A DNA stretch of 64,000 bases from CAYFFV01 sp964342695 (GCA_964342695.1 CAYFFV010000002.1:62001-126000); one strand, 5' to 3'; numbered from the stretch's first letter, positions 45,480-55,817 are shown. The notes: generated by a model from the letters alone, not told the origin. Numbers and translations are program-made.

Positions 45480-46787
45480 TCAGGATTCATGTTTATGAAT
45501 GGCTTGGTGAAGTTGGTTCTCGCCGGCCGCCACAATAGTTGCAACTGCCGCATCGCCAGTGACATTTGCCGTAGTCCTACACATATCGATGATACGGTCA
45601 ACCCCAAGAATAAGTGCAATACCGGCGATGGGGATGCCAATAGATTCAAGAATGATAACTAACATGACTACACCCGCACTTGGCACAGCAGCCGTGCCAA
45701 TAGAAGCTAATAAGGCCATCAATACTATGGTCGTCTGCGCGGAAACACTGAGGTCAATGCCAAGTGCTTGAGCTATAAAAACAGCAGCAACAGCCTGATA
45801 AAGTGCAGTTCCGTCCATGTTTATGGTTGCACCCAATGGTAGTACAAAAGCTGATACTTCTTCAGAAACACCAAGCTTCTTTTCAACCGCCTGCATAGTT
45901 ACAGGCAAAGTTGCAGCACTCGAGGATGTGGAAAATGCAACCAACTGAGCCTGTCCAATCCCTGAAAAAAATTGTCTAACCCGAATAGGAGTAAAAGTCC
46001 TAATTAGAAGTGGATAGACAACAGTGGCTTGGACAACCATTCCAGCCACCGCGGTGAAACAATAAAGCCCAAGGGCAGAGAGCAACTCCACAATCTCTGC
46101 CGGATTGTCCCCACTAACAGAAGTAATTGTATCGGCAATCAAAGCGAAGACACCTACTGGCGCGAAAAGAATTACTATTTCTACGACCTTTATGATGACC
46201 GCATCCAAGCTGGAAAAAAAATCCAACAAAGGTCTAGCTTTTGCGTCTGAAATTAACAAGAGAGCAGTGCCAAACAAAAATGCCAAAAACACAATATTTA
46301 ACATGTTTCGATTGTCCGATGCCGCACCAAAAATATTTTCAGGAATAATATCAATCAGCGGCTGTAACGGTCCTCGCTCGCTTACATCGACCGCTGTCAT
46401 CTGACGCTCATCAACATCGATCTGATAAGTTTCCTGAAGACGGACACGTAAATTCTCCGGCACTGTTGTTCCGGGCTTTACAAGGTTCACAGCAGTCAAA
46501 CCAATGACCAGCGCGATAAGAGTAGTTCCGATATAGATAAAAACAGTTCGCCCTCCGATGCGGGACAATTTCTTAAGGTCCGAAAGAGATGCGATACCTG
46601 TAATTAGAGAAGAAAGCACCAACGGCACTGCAATAAGCAGCAACAGACGTAGAAAAACAGTGCCGAACGGAGCAATCCAATCGGCAGTAAATGATCCCCA
46701 GCCCGACAAAGAAGCGGTTACGCCATACAACACACCAAGACCGAGTGCAACAATGATCTGCCAGTGTGATTTTGAATACCAACGCAT
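45480..46787 (-). CDS. Dicarboxylate/amino acid:cation symporter (DAACS family)
   Basis: A 435-residue membrane protein with about eight hydrophobic segments and the family's re-entrant loops: AFSTSSSAATLPVTMQAVEK (serine-rich hairpin) and LPLGATINMDGTALYQAVAA, then ASIGTAAVPSAGVVMLVII and ILGVDRIIDMCRTTANVTGD. It takes up glutamate, aspartate, C4-dicarboxylates or neutral amino acids with Na+ or H+; the Arg-Thr-Thr in the last helix region hints at an acidic substrate. It starts five bases after tsaD on the same strand. Confidence 0.92.
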   Translation of the reverse strand: MRWYSKSHWQIIVALGLGVLYGVTASLSGWGSFTADWIAPFGTVFLRLLLLIAVPLVLSSLITGIASLSDLKKLSRIGGRTVFIYIGTTLIALVIGLTAVNLVKPGTTVPENLRVRLQETYQIDVDERQMTAVDVSERGPLQPLIDIIPENIFGAASDNRNMLNIVFLAFLFGTALLLISDAKARPLLDFFSSLDAVIIKVVEIVILFAPVGVFALIADTITSVSGDNPAEIVELLSALGLYCFTAVAGMVVQATVVYPLLIRTFTPIRVRQFFSGIGQAQLVAFSTSSSAATLPVTMQAVEKKLGVSEEVSAFVLPLGATINMDGTALYQAVAAVFIAQALGIDLSVSAQTTIVLMALLASIGTAAVPSAGVVMLVIILESIGIPIAGIALILGVDRIIDMCRTTANVTGDAAVATIVAAGENQLHQAIHKHES

Positions 46788-46792
46788 AAGAT

Positions 46793-47914
46793 CTACTCAA
46801 ACTGATGAGTACCGAGCGGTAAAGATGCAACCGCATCGATACTGAGAGCCCCTTTAACACCGTCGTGAAAATTTCGTAGACCAGCCGCTGCAATCATAGC
46901 GGCATTGTCAGTTGCAAGACTTAACGATGGCAAGAAAAGCGGTAAACCCAAGGCCTCACTTCGAGACATTGCATCATCCCTCAACCGACTATTAGCTGAA
47001 ACGCCGCCCGCAATACCCAGACTTTTAGCTCCAAACCATTTCACTGCTTCAAACGTTCGACTAAGTAACGTCTCTACAACAACCCTTTGAAAACTTGCGC
47101 TTATGTCTGCGACCTCCACAGCCGACAAACTACCGGTTTCATCAATACCAAGAGCAGTACGCCGAGAAGCAACATGTCGTTTTACTGATGTTTTCAATCC
47201 GCTAAAACTGAACTCCATACGCCCTTTTAAAACTGAAGAAAAACCTAGCGGACTGGCAAGCTCGGGCCCATCATTACGATCTGGGTGGGTAATTCTAGCA
47301 ATAGGAAAATCAACGGAAAAATCATCACCTGATTTAGCAAGACGGTCGATTGCTGGTCCTCCAGGATAACCGAGACCAAGCAAAGCAGCGACTTTATCGA
47401 ATGCTTCACCAGCAGCGTCATCACGCGTACGACCAACCAACCGATATTCATTGTCCTCAGGAACAAAATATAAAGATGTATGCCCGCCAGACACCACCAA
47501 CACAATCGCCGGCTTCGGTAACGTGCCATTTTCAACAACTAATGACTCGATATGACCAGCTAGATGGTTTACTGGAATTAAAGGAAGGCCAAGTGACGCC
47601 GAAAGTGATTTCGCAAAGGCAACACCAACTAACAATGAGCCTATTAACCCTGGGCCCTGCGTAACCGCAACAGCATCAAGATCACTCCACTGAATCTGAG
47701 CCTCAACCAAAGATCTTTCGACAACTCCACAAATATCACGTATATGTTGTCTAGAGGCAAGCTCCGGCACAACCCCTCCCCATTCTCTATGAATATTAGC
47801 CTGAGAAGAAATTACGCTCGAATCTATTCGCCAAGGCCGCTCCTTTAACTCGGTCTCAGAAACAACCGCAGCGGCTGTCTCATCACAAGAAGTCTCAATC
47901 CCAATGACTCTCAT
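46793..47914 (-). CDS. tsaD: tRNA N6-adenosine threonylcarbamoyltransferase
   Basis: TsaD transfers threonylcarbamoyl to A37 of tRNAs that read ANN codons. The 373-residue product shows the start IGIETSCDETAAAV, the metal-binding PVNHLAGHIESL, VSGGHTSLYFV, DAAGEAFDKVAALLGLGYPG and GGVSANSRLRD. Its ATG overlaps the mtnA stop as ATGA, so the two are translationally coupled. Confidence 0.97.
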   Translation of the reverse strand: MRVIGIETSCDETAAAVVSETELKERPWRIDSSVISSQANIHREWGGVVPELASRQHIRDICGVVERSLVEAQIQWSDLDAVAVTQGPGLIGSLLVGVAFAKSLSASLGLPLIPVNHLAGHIESLVVENGTLPKPAIVLVVSGGHTSLYFVPEDNEYRLVGRTRDDAAGEAFDKVAALLGLGYPGGPAIDRLAKSGDDFSVDFPIARITHPDRNDGPELASPLGFSSVLKGRMEFSFSGLKTSVKRHVASRRTALGIDETGSLSAVEVADISASFQRVVVETLLSRTFEAVKWFGAKSLGIAGGVSANSRLRDDAMSRSEALGLPLFLPSLSLATDNAAMIAAAGLRNFHDGVKGALSIDAVASLPLGTHQFE

Positions 47915-48975
47915 GTTGTTTTCATCAGATCTATGTTCTTACAGACTTTTTGTAAACTGGACAAAAATGGAGGACGACAAATTCCCCATTCCGTAATGAT
48001 TCCAGTAATTAAGTGATGTGGCGTAACATCAAATGCCGGGTTCCAAATACTGGCACCTTCAGGTGTAGTACGTATAGAACCAACGTGACTAACTTCACGC
48101 TCTCCTCGCTCTTCGATCGGAATGCCATCCCCATTCAGTGTGTCTTGATCAATGGTTGAAACAGGCGCGGCCACATAGAAAGGCACTTTATTCTCGTGGG
48201 CCAGTACGGCAACTGTGTAAGTACCGATCTTATTCGCGACATCGCCATTGGCTGCGATTCGATCGGCTCCTACTACAACGACATCTACTCCTCCACTCCT
48301 CATTAAAGGGCCGGCCATACTATCTGTTATCACCGTTGTCTCAATCCCATCCCGTACTAATTCCCAAGCGGTCAAGCGAGCTCCTTGCAAAAACGGACGA
48401 GTTTCATCAGCAAACACCGCCACCTTTTTGCCCTGCTCAACCGCAGCACGAACCACGCCTAGTGCAGTTCCATAACCTCCAGTTGCTAGAGCCCCAGCAT
48501 TACAATGGGTGAGGACTTTTCCATTTACTGGAACAACATCGGCCCCATGCGCACCAAGCTTTCGGCAATTCTCAACATCATCGTCATGCAGTTTCTGAGC
48601 GGCATTCAAGAGTTGGTGAGAAATTTCGTCTGGAGAACATCCTTTTCTCACAGCTTCTGCAAAAACTGTTTTCATCTTTCCGATAGCCCAAAAAAGATTG
48701 ACCGCAGTAGGTCGAGTAAGAGCCATGAGTTCACACAATTTATAAAACTCAACAGCCAACTCACTTGAACCTTTAGTTTTACTGCATTTGACTCCTAAAG
48801 CTAGGCCCATCGCAGCCGCCACACCAATAGCGGGCGCACCCCTTATAACCATTTTCTGAATAGCCCTAGCCACCTCTTTCGCAGTCTTGCAGCGAACATA
48901 GACCTCTTTTGAAGGCAGTTTACGCTGATCAATCATTACAACCGTGTCGTCTTGCCAATCAATTGTTGGAAGCAT
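47911..48975 (-). CDS. mtnA: Methylthioribose-1-phosphate isomerase
   Basis: MtnA converts 5-methylthioribose 1-phosphate into the ribulose form in the methionine salvage pathway. The 354-residue product has MVIRGAPAIGVAAAMGLALG, THCNAGALATGGYGTALGVV with the catalytic Cys, FADETRPFLQGARLTAWEL, VVGADRIAANGDVANKIGTY with the acidic residue, and FDVTPHHLITGIITEWG. The family also holds eIF2B-like proteins, but these motifs favour the isomerase. No other salvage genes are nearby. Confidence 0.95.
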   Translation of the reverse strand: MLPTIDWQDDTVVMIDQRKLPSKEVYVRCKTAKEVARAIQKMVIRGAPAIGVAAAMGLALGVKCSKTKGSSELAVEFYKLCELMALTRPTAVNLFWAIGKMKTVFAEAVRKGCSPDEISHQLLNAAQKLHDDDVENCRKLGAHGADVVPVNGKVLTHCNAGALATGGYGTALGVVRAAVEQGKKVAVFADETRPFLQGARLTAWELVRDGIETTVITDSMAGPLMRSGGVDVVVVGADRIAANGDVANKIGTYTVAVLAHENKVPFYVAAPVSTIDQDTLNGDGIPIEERGEREVSHVGSIRTTPEGASIWNPAFDVTPHHLITGIITEWGICRPPFLSSLQKVCKNIDLMKTT

Positions 48976-49091
48976 GCGGGGTGATCATACCGGGCGAGAA
49001 AGACGAGGAACAGAGATTTAGATAAAATGCAGGAGAACTTTTAGTTTTTCTCGTCTTTCTGAAGCTATCGATACTATAAATTCTCAGAAAA

Positions 49092-50447
49092 TTACGGTGC
49101 GACAAGTATTGCCACAATTGATGCATTGATTAAGGTCACTACAAATCCTGCCAATAACGCTCTTGCACTTAAACGCGCCAGATCTGAACGACGAGTGGGG
49201 GCCAACATGCCAATGCCACCCAGAATAATTCCAATTGAGCCAAAGTTCGCAAAACCTGTCAACGCGAACGTCACGAGCATCTCTGAACGAGCAGTAAGGA
49301 CATTGCCATAGTCACTTGACATCTTGATATATGCAACAAATTCGTTTGTCACTAATTTAGTACCAAGGAGTTCTGCCACCACCGGAACATCCTTTGCGGA
49401 AACACCAAGCAAAGACGCAATCGGTGAAAACAAAATCGAAAGAATACGTGCCATTGAAAGCCCAGGGATGACCAATCCAATTAGAAAATCAAACATCGCA
49501 ATGAAAGCTAAGAATGCGATCAACATAGCCGCAACATTAATGGCAACACGCATCCCGTCACTCGCACCGGATGCCGCCGCATCAATCATATTGACGTGCT
49601 CTCTGGAAAGAGCCACCTCAACATCATTGACTGAATTACGTTGAGATACTTCCGGAATAAGGATCTTGGATAAATACAAGCCGCAAGGTGCAGACATTAC
49701 ACTCGTAGTTAACATGGCTACAGGATCGGCACCTAAACTCATATAAATAACAAACATACTGCCAGCAATAGTAGCTAGCCCTCCAACCATTAGAGTCAAC
49801 AGTTCTGACTCAGTCATTTTCGGTATGTAAGGTTTGACAATTATGGGCGCCTCGGTCTGTCCCATAAATATATTCGCCGTTGCCGAAAGAGTTTCCGCAC
49901 CACTTGTTCGCATAAGCGGAATCATTAGTCGAGCCATAATTTTTACCAAAATCTGTAAAAACCCAAGGTGATAAAGTACGGCAAAAACGGACGATACAAA
50001 AATGATTATCGGAAGTGCCGAAAACGCGAGCACCAAACCATTAGGAAAAACCTTTGACAACTCGTCTGGACTCGCAAGTACTCCAAAGACAAATTCTGAT
50101 CCGACATTTGTGAATTCTAAAAACTGACTTACGATACCAGCTAACGCAGAGAACATTTCATATCCGAAACGCACACCGCCAAGCTCAAACTTAAAAATAA
50201 ATAGGGCGAAAAAAATCTGTAAGCCCAACCCCCAAAGAACCGTCCGCCATCTAATGCCAAAAATATTAGACGAACAAGCCACTATCACTCCCAGGAAACA
50301 TCCAAGTCCAATTGTCGCTCGGATCTGCTCAGACAATGATTCTCGAAAGAAAAAGGCGGTAAGTACAAGCAACAAAACCGCAACAAAAATCCCACTTCTA
50401 AGAACAAAAGACCTAGAAACCGAGTTCGTTCCAAAATCTTTATTCAT
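49092..50447 (-). CDS. nupC: Concentrative nucleoside transporter (NupC family)
   Basis: A 451-residue membrane protein with about ten hydrophobic segments and CNT-family blocks: NIFMGQTEAPIIVKPYIPKM, which holds the nucleoside-binding Glu, GLATIAGSMFVIYMSLGADP, LLTTSVMSAPCGLYLSKI, and TFALTGFANFGSIGIILGG. It should bring in nucleosides with Na+ or H+. The N-terminal hydrophobic segment is longer than in E. coli NupC. Confidence 0.93.
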   Translation of the reverse strand: MNKDFGTNSVSRSFVLRSGIFVAVLLLVLTAFFFRESLSEQIRATIGLGCFLGVIVACSSNIFGIRWRTVLWGLGLQIFFALFIFKFELGGVRFGYEMFSALAGIVSQFLEFTNVGSEFVFGVLASPDELSKVFPNGLVLAFSALPIIIFVSSVFAVLYHLGFLQILVKIMARLMIPLMRTSGAETLSATANIFMGQTEAPIIVKPYIPKMTESELLTLMVGGLATIAGSMFVIYMSLGADPVAMLTTSVMSAPCGLYLSKILIPEVSQRNSVNDVEVALSREHVNMIDAAASGASDGMRVAINVAAMLIAFLAFIAMFDFLIGLVIPGLSMARILSILFSPIASLLGVSAKDVPVVAELLGTKLVTNEFVAYIKMSSDYGNVLTARSEMLVTFALTGFANFGSIGIILGGIGMLAPTRRSDLARLSARALLAGFVVTLINASIVAILVAP

Positions 50448-50565
50448 TAGTTTTCTCCGTAACTATTCACACCTGTTTTTAAAGAGCTCGATTATCCAAG
50501 GCAAGGAAAGAACTTATCTTAAATTAATCTCCTCGGGACTTTCATAATATCTGAAACATTCACGA

Positions 50566-50571
50566 TATACT
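50566..50571 (+). promoter_or_regulatory. Possible −10 box next to the M14 gene start
   Basis: TATACT lies seven bases before the GTG at 50579, so a transcript starting at +7 would be almost leaderless. AAGGG lies only one base before the GTG, too close for a normal ribosome site. No good −35 was found, so confidence is low. Confidence 0.3.
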
Positions 50572-50578
50572 GAAGGGT

Positions 50579-53260
50579 GTGGAACGTCGATATTTACTTA
50601 TGTGGCTGTCCCCTCTACTGGTTGCAACCACACTCACATTTCCCGTAAGTGCACAGAGACTCCTCGACATACCCTCACCGGAAGATTTTTTCGGCTTTCC
50701 CATGGGCGCCGATCGCCAGCTTGCACACTGGGACGACATGGTCGATTACTTTAATTTAATAGATGATCTTTCTGACCGCATTAAAGTTAAGGAACTTGGA
50801 AAAACAACCCTAGGCGAACCATATCTTCTTGTCGTAGCCTCAACTCCTGAGACCATACGAGATCTTTCGAATTATCAGGATATGCAGCACGAGCTTGCTG
50901 ACCCGCGCAACACAACATTAGAAAGAGCTGAAGAAATTTCCCAAACAGGAAAAGCGGTCGTCCTAATTGGAGCCAACGTACATGCTACTGAAATAGGCAC
51001 CAGTCAAGTTATGAACGATCTTATATATGAGTTTGCAACCGGACAATCAAAATGGACACGGAACATTTTAGAAAATGCTGTACTACTTTTAATTCCTTCA
51101 CAAAACCCGGACGGCCAAAAAATGGTCGTAGATTGGTACAGAAAGAATCTTGGCACCGCCTATGAGGGGTCTCGCCTTCCAGAGCTTTATCACTATTACG
51201 CAGGGCACGACAACAACCGTGACAGTTATATGCTGACCCAAATCGAAACGCAACATCTCAATCAAGTGCTTTATAAGGATTGGTTACCGGAGGTCTATCT
51301 AGATGTTCACCAAATGGGTAACAGAAATGCTCGGATTTTTGTTCCTCCGTTTAAAAACCCTGTAAACCCCAATGTAGACCCTCTGATATGGAGTCAGGTA
51401 AATCAACTTGGCCAAGCAATGGCGAGCCGGTTACATGCAGCCGATAAAACTGGGGTCATCTGGGGCGAGCTCTATAGCGGGTTCTGGCAAGGAGCAAATA
51501 ATACAAATCCATGGTGGCACAACATGGTTGGCCTGCTAACAGAAACAGCAAGTGCCAACTTAGGCACACCAGTATTACAGCAACGTGCTTCTCCTTTCAA
51601 AAGACAAAACCGTGTATCGCGTAATTCATTTACCAGACGACGGGGATTAAATCTTCCTTTGCCTCCACCGCTGGACACTCAATCACGAATGAATTATCCG
51701 CGTCCTTGGTTGGGAGGATTGTGGACACTTGGCGACACAGTGGACTATAGCCGTTTAGCTATTGAAGGATTGTTAGAAAATGTTGCCAATAACCGCGCTC
51801 TTTTAAAGAAAAACTTCTACTTAATGAACCAACGCACGATTGAGAAATTTTCAAATGGTGCACCCTTTGCATTCGTCATACCTGCTAAACAACATGACCC
51901 TATAGCCGTAGCAAAATTAATTGAGTTACTTCAATCAGAGGCAGCAGAAATCGAGATCGCCAACCACTCATTTAGGGCGGATGGTGTGACATATCCTGCG
52001 GGAACATATGTGGCCAAATTGGCTCAACCTTTTGGCCGGTGGATTAAAGACATTTTGGAACCACAAACTTACCCGGATATACGTTGGCCCCACTCTAATT
52101 CGCCAATTGATAAACCATACGACGTTACCGCCTGGTCACTGGGTATGCTAATGGGCGTTGAAACGATCCGCATCGATCGTCCATTCAAAGCAGATCTAAG
52201 ATTCATCGGCAAGAATCAGTTAGTAGCTACTGGGAATTTGACTGGAAATGGTGCGACCTTTGTAATTCCCCATACAACAAATAACAGCTTTTCTGCCATT
52301 AACAGACTATTGAGAGCTGGAGCTACTGTAAGACGAACACTCGAGTCTACTGTCCTGGAACAAGACATTTCTTACGGTCCGGGACTAATTTTAGTTAACG
52401 ATGTCGACGATGCGACCGTACAAGAGATCGCCGGAGATTTGCATCTTCAAATCAGATCGACCGATGTTCCTAATGAAATTCCTACATATGAAATTCAGAA
52501 AACTCGAGTCGCCGTTTATGAACCTTGGGGTGGAAACATGGACGCCGGCTGGACGAGATGGGTACTTGACCAACACGACTTTGAGCACGATCAGATACGA
52601 AGCGCAGATCTTATTGACGAAAATATTAAAAATAAATTTGATGTCATCATCCTACCTGAAATGAGTTCCGTGACATTAATCCAAGGTCTTCAAGGTCCTA
52701 ACATTCGTCCAGAATATCGAGGCGGCATCGGTGCACAGGGCAAACAGAATCTTCTTAATTTCGTTACCGATGGTGGGATCTTGATAACCCTCGGCAATAC
52801 AGCAAAATTCGCGATTGATCACCTTAATGTTCCAGTCACAAATGTAGTGGGAGGACAATCAGAAGAATCGTTTTATTGCCCGGGCTCTATTCTGAGAGTT
52901 GCCGTCGACACCTCACATCCTATTGGCTTTGGTCTACCGGACAACGTTAACGCCATGTTTGTGGGAAATGGTGGTTACCTCGCCAAGAGAACCCCGGGCG
53001 GAGAGAACGTAAAGACGATCGCCACTTACCCAAACAGTAAACTTCTTCAAAGTGGTTGGCTAACGGGTGGAGAACAGCTTAGAAGAACAGCAGCTTCCAT
53101 GGAATATCCTTTAGGTGACGGACGAATAATCTTACACACTTTCAGAGTACAGCATCGAGGACAAACATGGGGAACATTCAAATTACTATTTAATTCAATA
53201 TTTTATGGATCTGTGGCAGATAGCACACCATCGAATAACGTTTCTGATAAGTCTGACTAA
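50579..53260 (+). CDS. M14-family zinc carboxypeptidase-like metalloprotease
   Basis: An 893-residue exported protein with a signal peptide (MWLSPLLVATTLTFPVSAQ). The zinc site is HATE (H135, E138) in GANVHATEIGTSQV and H244 in YLDVHQMGN; the catalytic Glu is E322 in GLLTETAS. The domain to about residue 350 matches M14 peptidases, followed by about 540 residues of less certain fold with a β-sandwich and a glutamine-amidotransferase-like (DJ-1/GATase1) end (KNKFDVIILPEMSS, GGILITLGNTAKFAI). This layout occurs in secreted M14 proteins of Acidobacteria- and Bacteroidetes-like bacteria. The GTG start is likely; ATG 50600 is an alternative. Confidence 0.85.
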   Translation: MERRYLLMWLSPLLVATTLTFPVSAQRLLDIPSPEDFFGFPMGADRQLAHWDDMVDYFNLIDDLSDRIKVKELGKTTLGEPYLLVVASTPETIRDLSNYQDMQHELADPRNTTLERAEEISQTGKAVVLIGANVHATEIGTSQVMNDLIYEFATGQSKWTRNILENAVLLLIPSQNPDGQKMVVDWYRKNLGTAYEGSRLPELYHYYAGHDNNRDSYMLTQIETQHLNQVLYKDWLPEVYLDVHQMGNRNARIFVPPFKNPVNPNVDPLIWSQVNQLGQAMASRLHAADKTGVIWGELYSGFWQGANNTNPWWHNMVGLLTETASANLGTPVLQQRASPFKRQNRVSRNSFTRRRGLNLPLPPPLDTQSRMNYPRPWLGGLWTLGDTVDYSRLAIEGLLENVANNRALLKKNFYLMNQRTIEKFSNGAPFAFVIPAKQHDPIAVAKLIELLQSEAAEIEIANHSFRADGVTYPAGTYVAKLAQPFGRWIKDILEPQTYPDIRWPHSNSPIDKPYDVTAWSLGMLMGVETIRIDRPFKADLRFIGKNQLVATGNLTGNGATFVIPHTTNNSFSAINRLLRAGATVRRTLESTVLEQDISYGPGLILVNDVDDATVQEIAGDLHLQIRSTDVPNEIPTYEIQKTRVAVYEPWGGNMDAGWTRWVLDQHDFEHDQIRSADLIDENIKNKFDVIILPEMSSVTLIQGLQGPNIRPEYRGGIGAQGKQNLLNFVTDGGILITLGNTAKFAIDHLNVPVTNVVGGQSEESFYCPGSILRVAVDTSHPIGFGLPDNVNAMFVGNGGYLAKRTPGGENVKTIATYPNSKLLQSGWLTGGEQLRRTAASMEYPLGDGRIILHTFRVQHRGQTWGTFKLLFNSIFYGSVADSTPSNNVSDKSD

Positions 53261-53301
53261 AACCGGAAACTAGTGGATATCTTTTACCACATTTCAACAA
53301 G

Positions 53302-53748
53302 ATGATTCTTGCAATAGCTGCCAGTTCGGCATTTCTTGCCCTATCAGTAACATGGCTGTCTTTAAAAGCAGTCACCACAGAGTATTCTTCTGCCAATAGA
53401 TTAATTGCCGAACTACGACTTGCTCAAATATCTTCGTTGCTTCTTGTTTTAGTATCAGGAATATATGTAGGTGGAACGCTTCTCAGCAATGAAGCTATTT
53501 CCGGCAGCTTTGAAATTGCCTTCGCCTCTGGATTTTTTATAATTGCTTGTCTTGCTACAACGTATGAACCTTCCACAGCACTCAAAATACTCGCTACCTC
53601 ATGGATTGCGCATAGTATTCTCGATGTCGCACATGTCAAGAACTTTATGGACTCAACAATATTGCCCCCATGGTATCCATTTTTTTGCAGTCTATACGAT
53701 ATTTATATTGCACTAGTGTGCCTAATACCTGTGGCATACAAAAAATAG
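53302..53748 (+). CDS. Small integral membrane protein of unknown function
   Basis: A 148-residue protein with about four hydrophobic segments (ILAIAASSAFLALSVTWLSL, ISSLLLVLVSGIYVGGTLL, FEIAFASGFFIIACLA, FFCSLYDIYIALVCLIPVA). Histidines in WIAHSILDVAHVKNF lie between segments three and four. I do not recognise the family. It follows the M14 gene by 41 bases on the same strand. Confidence 0.65.
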   Translation: MILAIAASSAFLALSVTWLSLKAVTTEYSSANRLIAELRLAQISSLLLVLVSGIYVGGTLLSNEAISGSFEIAFASGFFIIACLATTYEPSTALKILATSWIAHSILDVAHVKNFMDSTILPPWYPFFCSLYDIYIALVCLIPVAYKK

Positions 53749-53790
53749 TCTTTGGATAAAGCATCCTGAAAAAAAATTAATCACAAACTG

Positions 53791-54120
53791 ATGCCATTAG
53801 ATCAAAAAACACGTTTTGCCAGACAAGTACTTTTTATTGTCAGAAATATTCCAATTGGAAAAGTATCAACATACGGAGACGTTGCGACTCTAGCGGGTCA
53901 TCCGAACGCTTGGCGAGCAGTAGGAAACATAATGAGAAATTGCAGCTCTCCTGCTATTCCTTGCCACAGGGTTGTAGGTTCTGGAGGACAAATAGGAGGA
54001 TACAGCAACACGTCTTTGAAACATCAACTTCTTAAGGCAGAAGGGATACTAATTGCGGGTACTCGCATTAAGAATTTCAACAATGTTCGCTGGAACCAAA
54101 AATCCATAGCTTTTCAATAA
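53791..54120 (+). CDS. MGMT-domain protein (Ogt/Atl type)
   Basis: A 109-residue protein comprising only the C-terminal DNA-binding and active-site domain of O6-alkylguanine-DNA alkyltransferases. The active Cys58 is in IPCHRVV, with the Asn hinge in VGNIMRNCSSPAIP and the arginine finger block NAWRAVGN. Because Cys is present it may be active, unlike the Atl proteins that have Trp there; the short form is close to single-domain methyltransferase-like proteins. The likely role is repair or flagging of O6-alkylguanine. Confidence 0.88.
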   Translation: MPLDQKTRFARQVLFIVRNIPIGKVSTYGDVATLAGHPNAWRAVGNIMRNCSSPAIPCHRVVGSGGQIGGYSNTSLKHQLLKAEGILIAGTRIKNFNNVRWNQKSIAFQ

Positions 54121-54148
54121 AAATCTCTTGCCACAGATTAGTCACTAG

Positions 54149-55663
54149 TCAGAGGGTCATCACGTCAAACTGCTCATGGTGCAGTTGAGCATCAGACTTG
54201 ATCACAATTTTTCGACCAATATCATTTTCTAGGTCATTTAAGACCTTACGCTCCTCTTCTTTGAATGCTCGCGCTATGTCAGGATTTACGCGGAGCTGCA
54301 CAATCTTACCGCTTAATTCGCTTGCAAGTTTACGCATTTCCACAAATATGTCATTGCAAATAGTCGGAGTGGATTTAATAACAGCGCTACCAGAACAGTA
54401 CGGACACGACTCCGTCAACTGCCGTTCCAAGCTCTGTTTTGCACGCTTCCTAGTCACTACTATCAGACCAAACTCAGGAACCTGGATTGACTTTGACGGA
54501 GAACGGTCTTTTCTCAATTCCTGTTCAAGAGCCTGGTAGACGCGCTGACGATTTTTACGTTCTTCCATATCAATAAAATCCAGAACAATAATCCCACCAA
54601 GATCGCGCAAGCGCATTTGTCTAACTATTTCTTTTGCTGCTTCCAGATTCGTTTTAACTATTGTGTCTTCTAAACGTCCAGTACGTTTACCTACGTAACG
54701 CCCAGTATTCACATCAATCGCAACCAGAGCTTCCGTATGATTTACAACAAGATACCCCCCTGACTTAAGCCAAACTTTGCTGCGCAAAGCCTTATCCAGT
54801 TCAGCCTGGACTCCATATTCTTCAAGAATTGGAAAATCCTTGGTGTAATGAGTCGTCCTAGAAACCAATTTAGGCATCACACGTTCTACGAAATGCTTGG
54901 CGCGTTTGTATTCATCCTTATCATCGATACGAATTACTGAGAAATCATCGCTTAAGAAATCTCTGAGAAGTTTAGAAACTAAGTTCTCCTCTCTATGAAT
55001 AATGGCAGGGGCAAGAGATTCTTCAGTTTTCTTACGTGCCTCAGTCCAAAGTTGATGAAAATATGAAAGGTCCGCCACAATATCTTCTTCGGGACGGCCG
55101 GCCGCAGCAGTTCTAAGAATAACGCCACCAGTAAAACCGTGCTCTTCACGGAATCGTCTAACAATACCTCTCAGACGTCCACGCTCATTTCTGGCTTCTA
55201 CTTTTCGCGAGACACCAATGTGATCAACAGTAGGCATAAAAACTAAGAAACGTCCAGGCAACGCTACGTGGGAGGTAATTCGCGCACCTTTCGTTCCAAG
55301 AGGATCCTTAGCAACTTGAACTAGAATCTCCTGTCCTACTTTCAGTAGGTCTTCTATTTTTGCATCATCATTAGCTGCGGGTAGAGACTCGTCATCGTCA
55401 TGCTCAGACGCATCTAAACTTTCAAACTGTTCCGCCGTATTGACTACATCTGACACATATAGAAACGCATCGCGCTCAAGCCCTATATTGACAAAGGCGC
55501 ATTGCAATCCTGGAAGCACCTTTGAAACACAGCCCTTGTAGATGTTCCCAACGGAACCACGCTGACTCTCCCGCTCAACGAAAATTTCAGCAACTTGGTC
55601 GTCCTCTAGAATCGCAGCCATTGTTTCTTGGCGCGAAGAGGAAATAATTAACTCCTTGTTCAT
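54149..55663 (-). CDS. rng: Ribonuclease G
   Basis: RNase G cleaves single-stranded RNA, matures the 16S rRNA 5' end and joins mRNA decay. The 504-residue product has an S1 domain (NIYKGCVSKVLPGLQCAFVN), the 5' sensor and nuclease core (VNHTEALVAIDVNTGRYVGK, LRDLGGIIVLDFIDMEERKN with the metal-binding Asp residues) and the zinc-link CPYCSGS. There is a long acidic insertion in the S1 part (SLDASEHDDDESLPAANDDA). It is the last gene of the mre/rod operon; GGAG precedes the ATG. Confidence 0.94.
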   Translation of the reverse strand: MNKELIISSSRQETMAAILEDDQVAEIFVERESQRGSVGNIYKGCVSKVLPGLQCAFVNIGLERDAFLYVSDVVNTAEQFESLDASEHDDDESLPAANDDAKIEDLLKVGQEILVQVAKDPLGTKGARITSHVALPGRFLVFMPTVDHIGVSRKVEARNERGRLRGIVRRFREEHGFTGGVILRTAAAGRPEEDIVADLSYFHQLWTEARKKTEESLAPAIIHREENLVSKLLRDFLSDDFSVIRIDDKDEYKRAKHFVERVMPKLVSRTTHYTKDFPILEEYGVQAELDKALRSKVWLKSGGYLVVNHTEALVAIDVNTGRYVGKRTGRLEDTIVKTNLEAAKEIVRQMRLRDLGGIIVLDFIDMEERKNRQRVYQALEQELRKDRSPSKSIQVPEFGLIVVTRKRAKQSLERQLTESCPYCSGSAVIKSTPTICNDIFVEMRKLASELSGKIVQLRVNPDIARAFKEEERKVLNDLENDIGRKIVIKSDAQLHHEQFDVMTL

Positions 55664-55817
55664 ACGAAATATTCTCCGACTGATTCTCGGAAAGACTAAG
55701 ACCAGTTGATCCCAAGAAAGCAGCTAAGTTCCCGCACTTTGACGGCACTTGCGACTTCCCTATCAACAACAAATTAAAAGCAGTCATAAATTCACTTTCC
55801 AAAGGAATCACGGTTGC

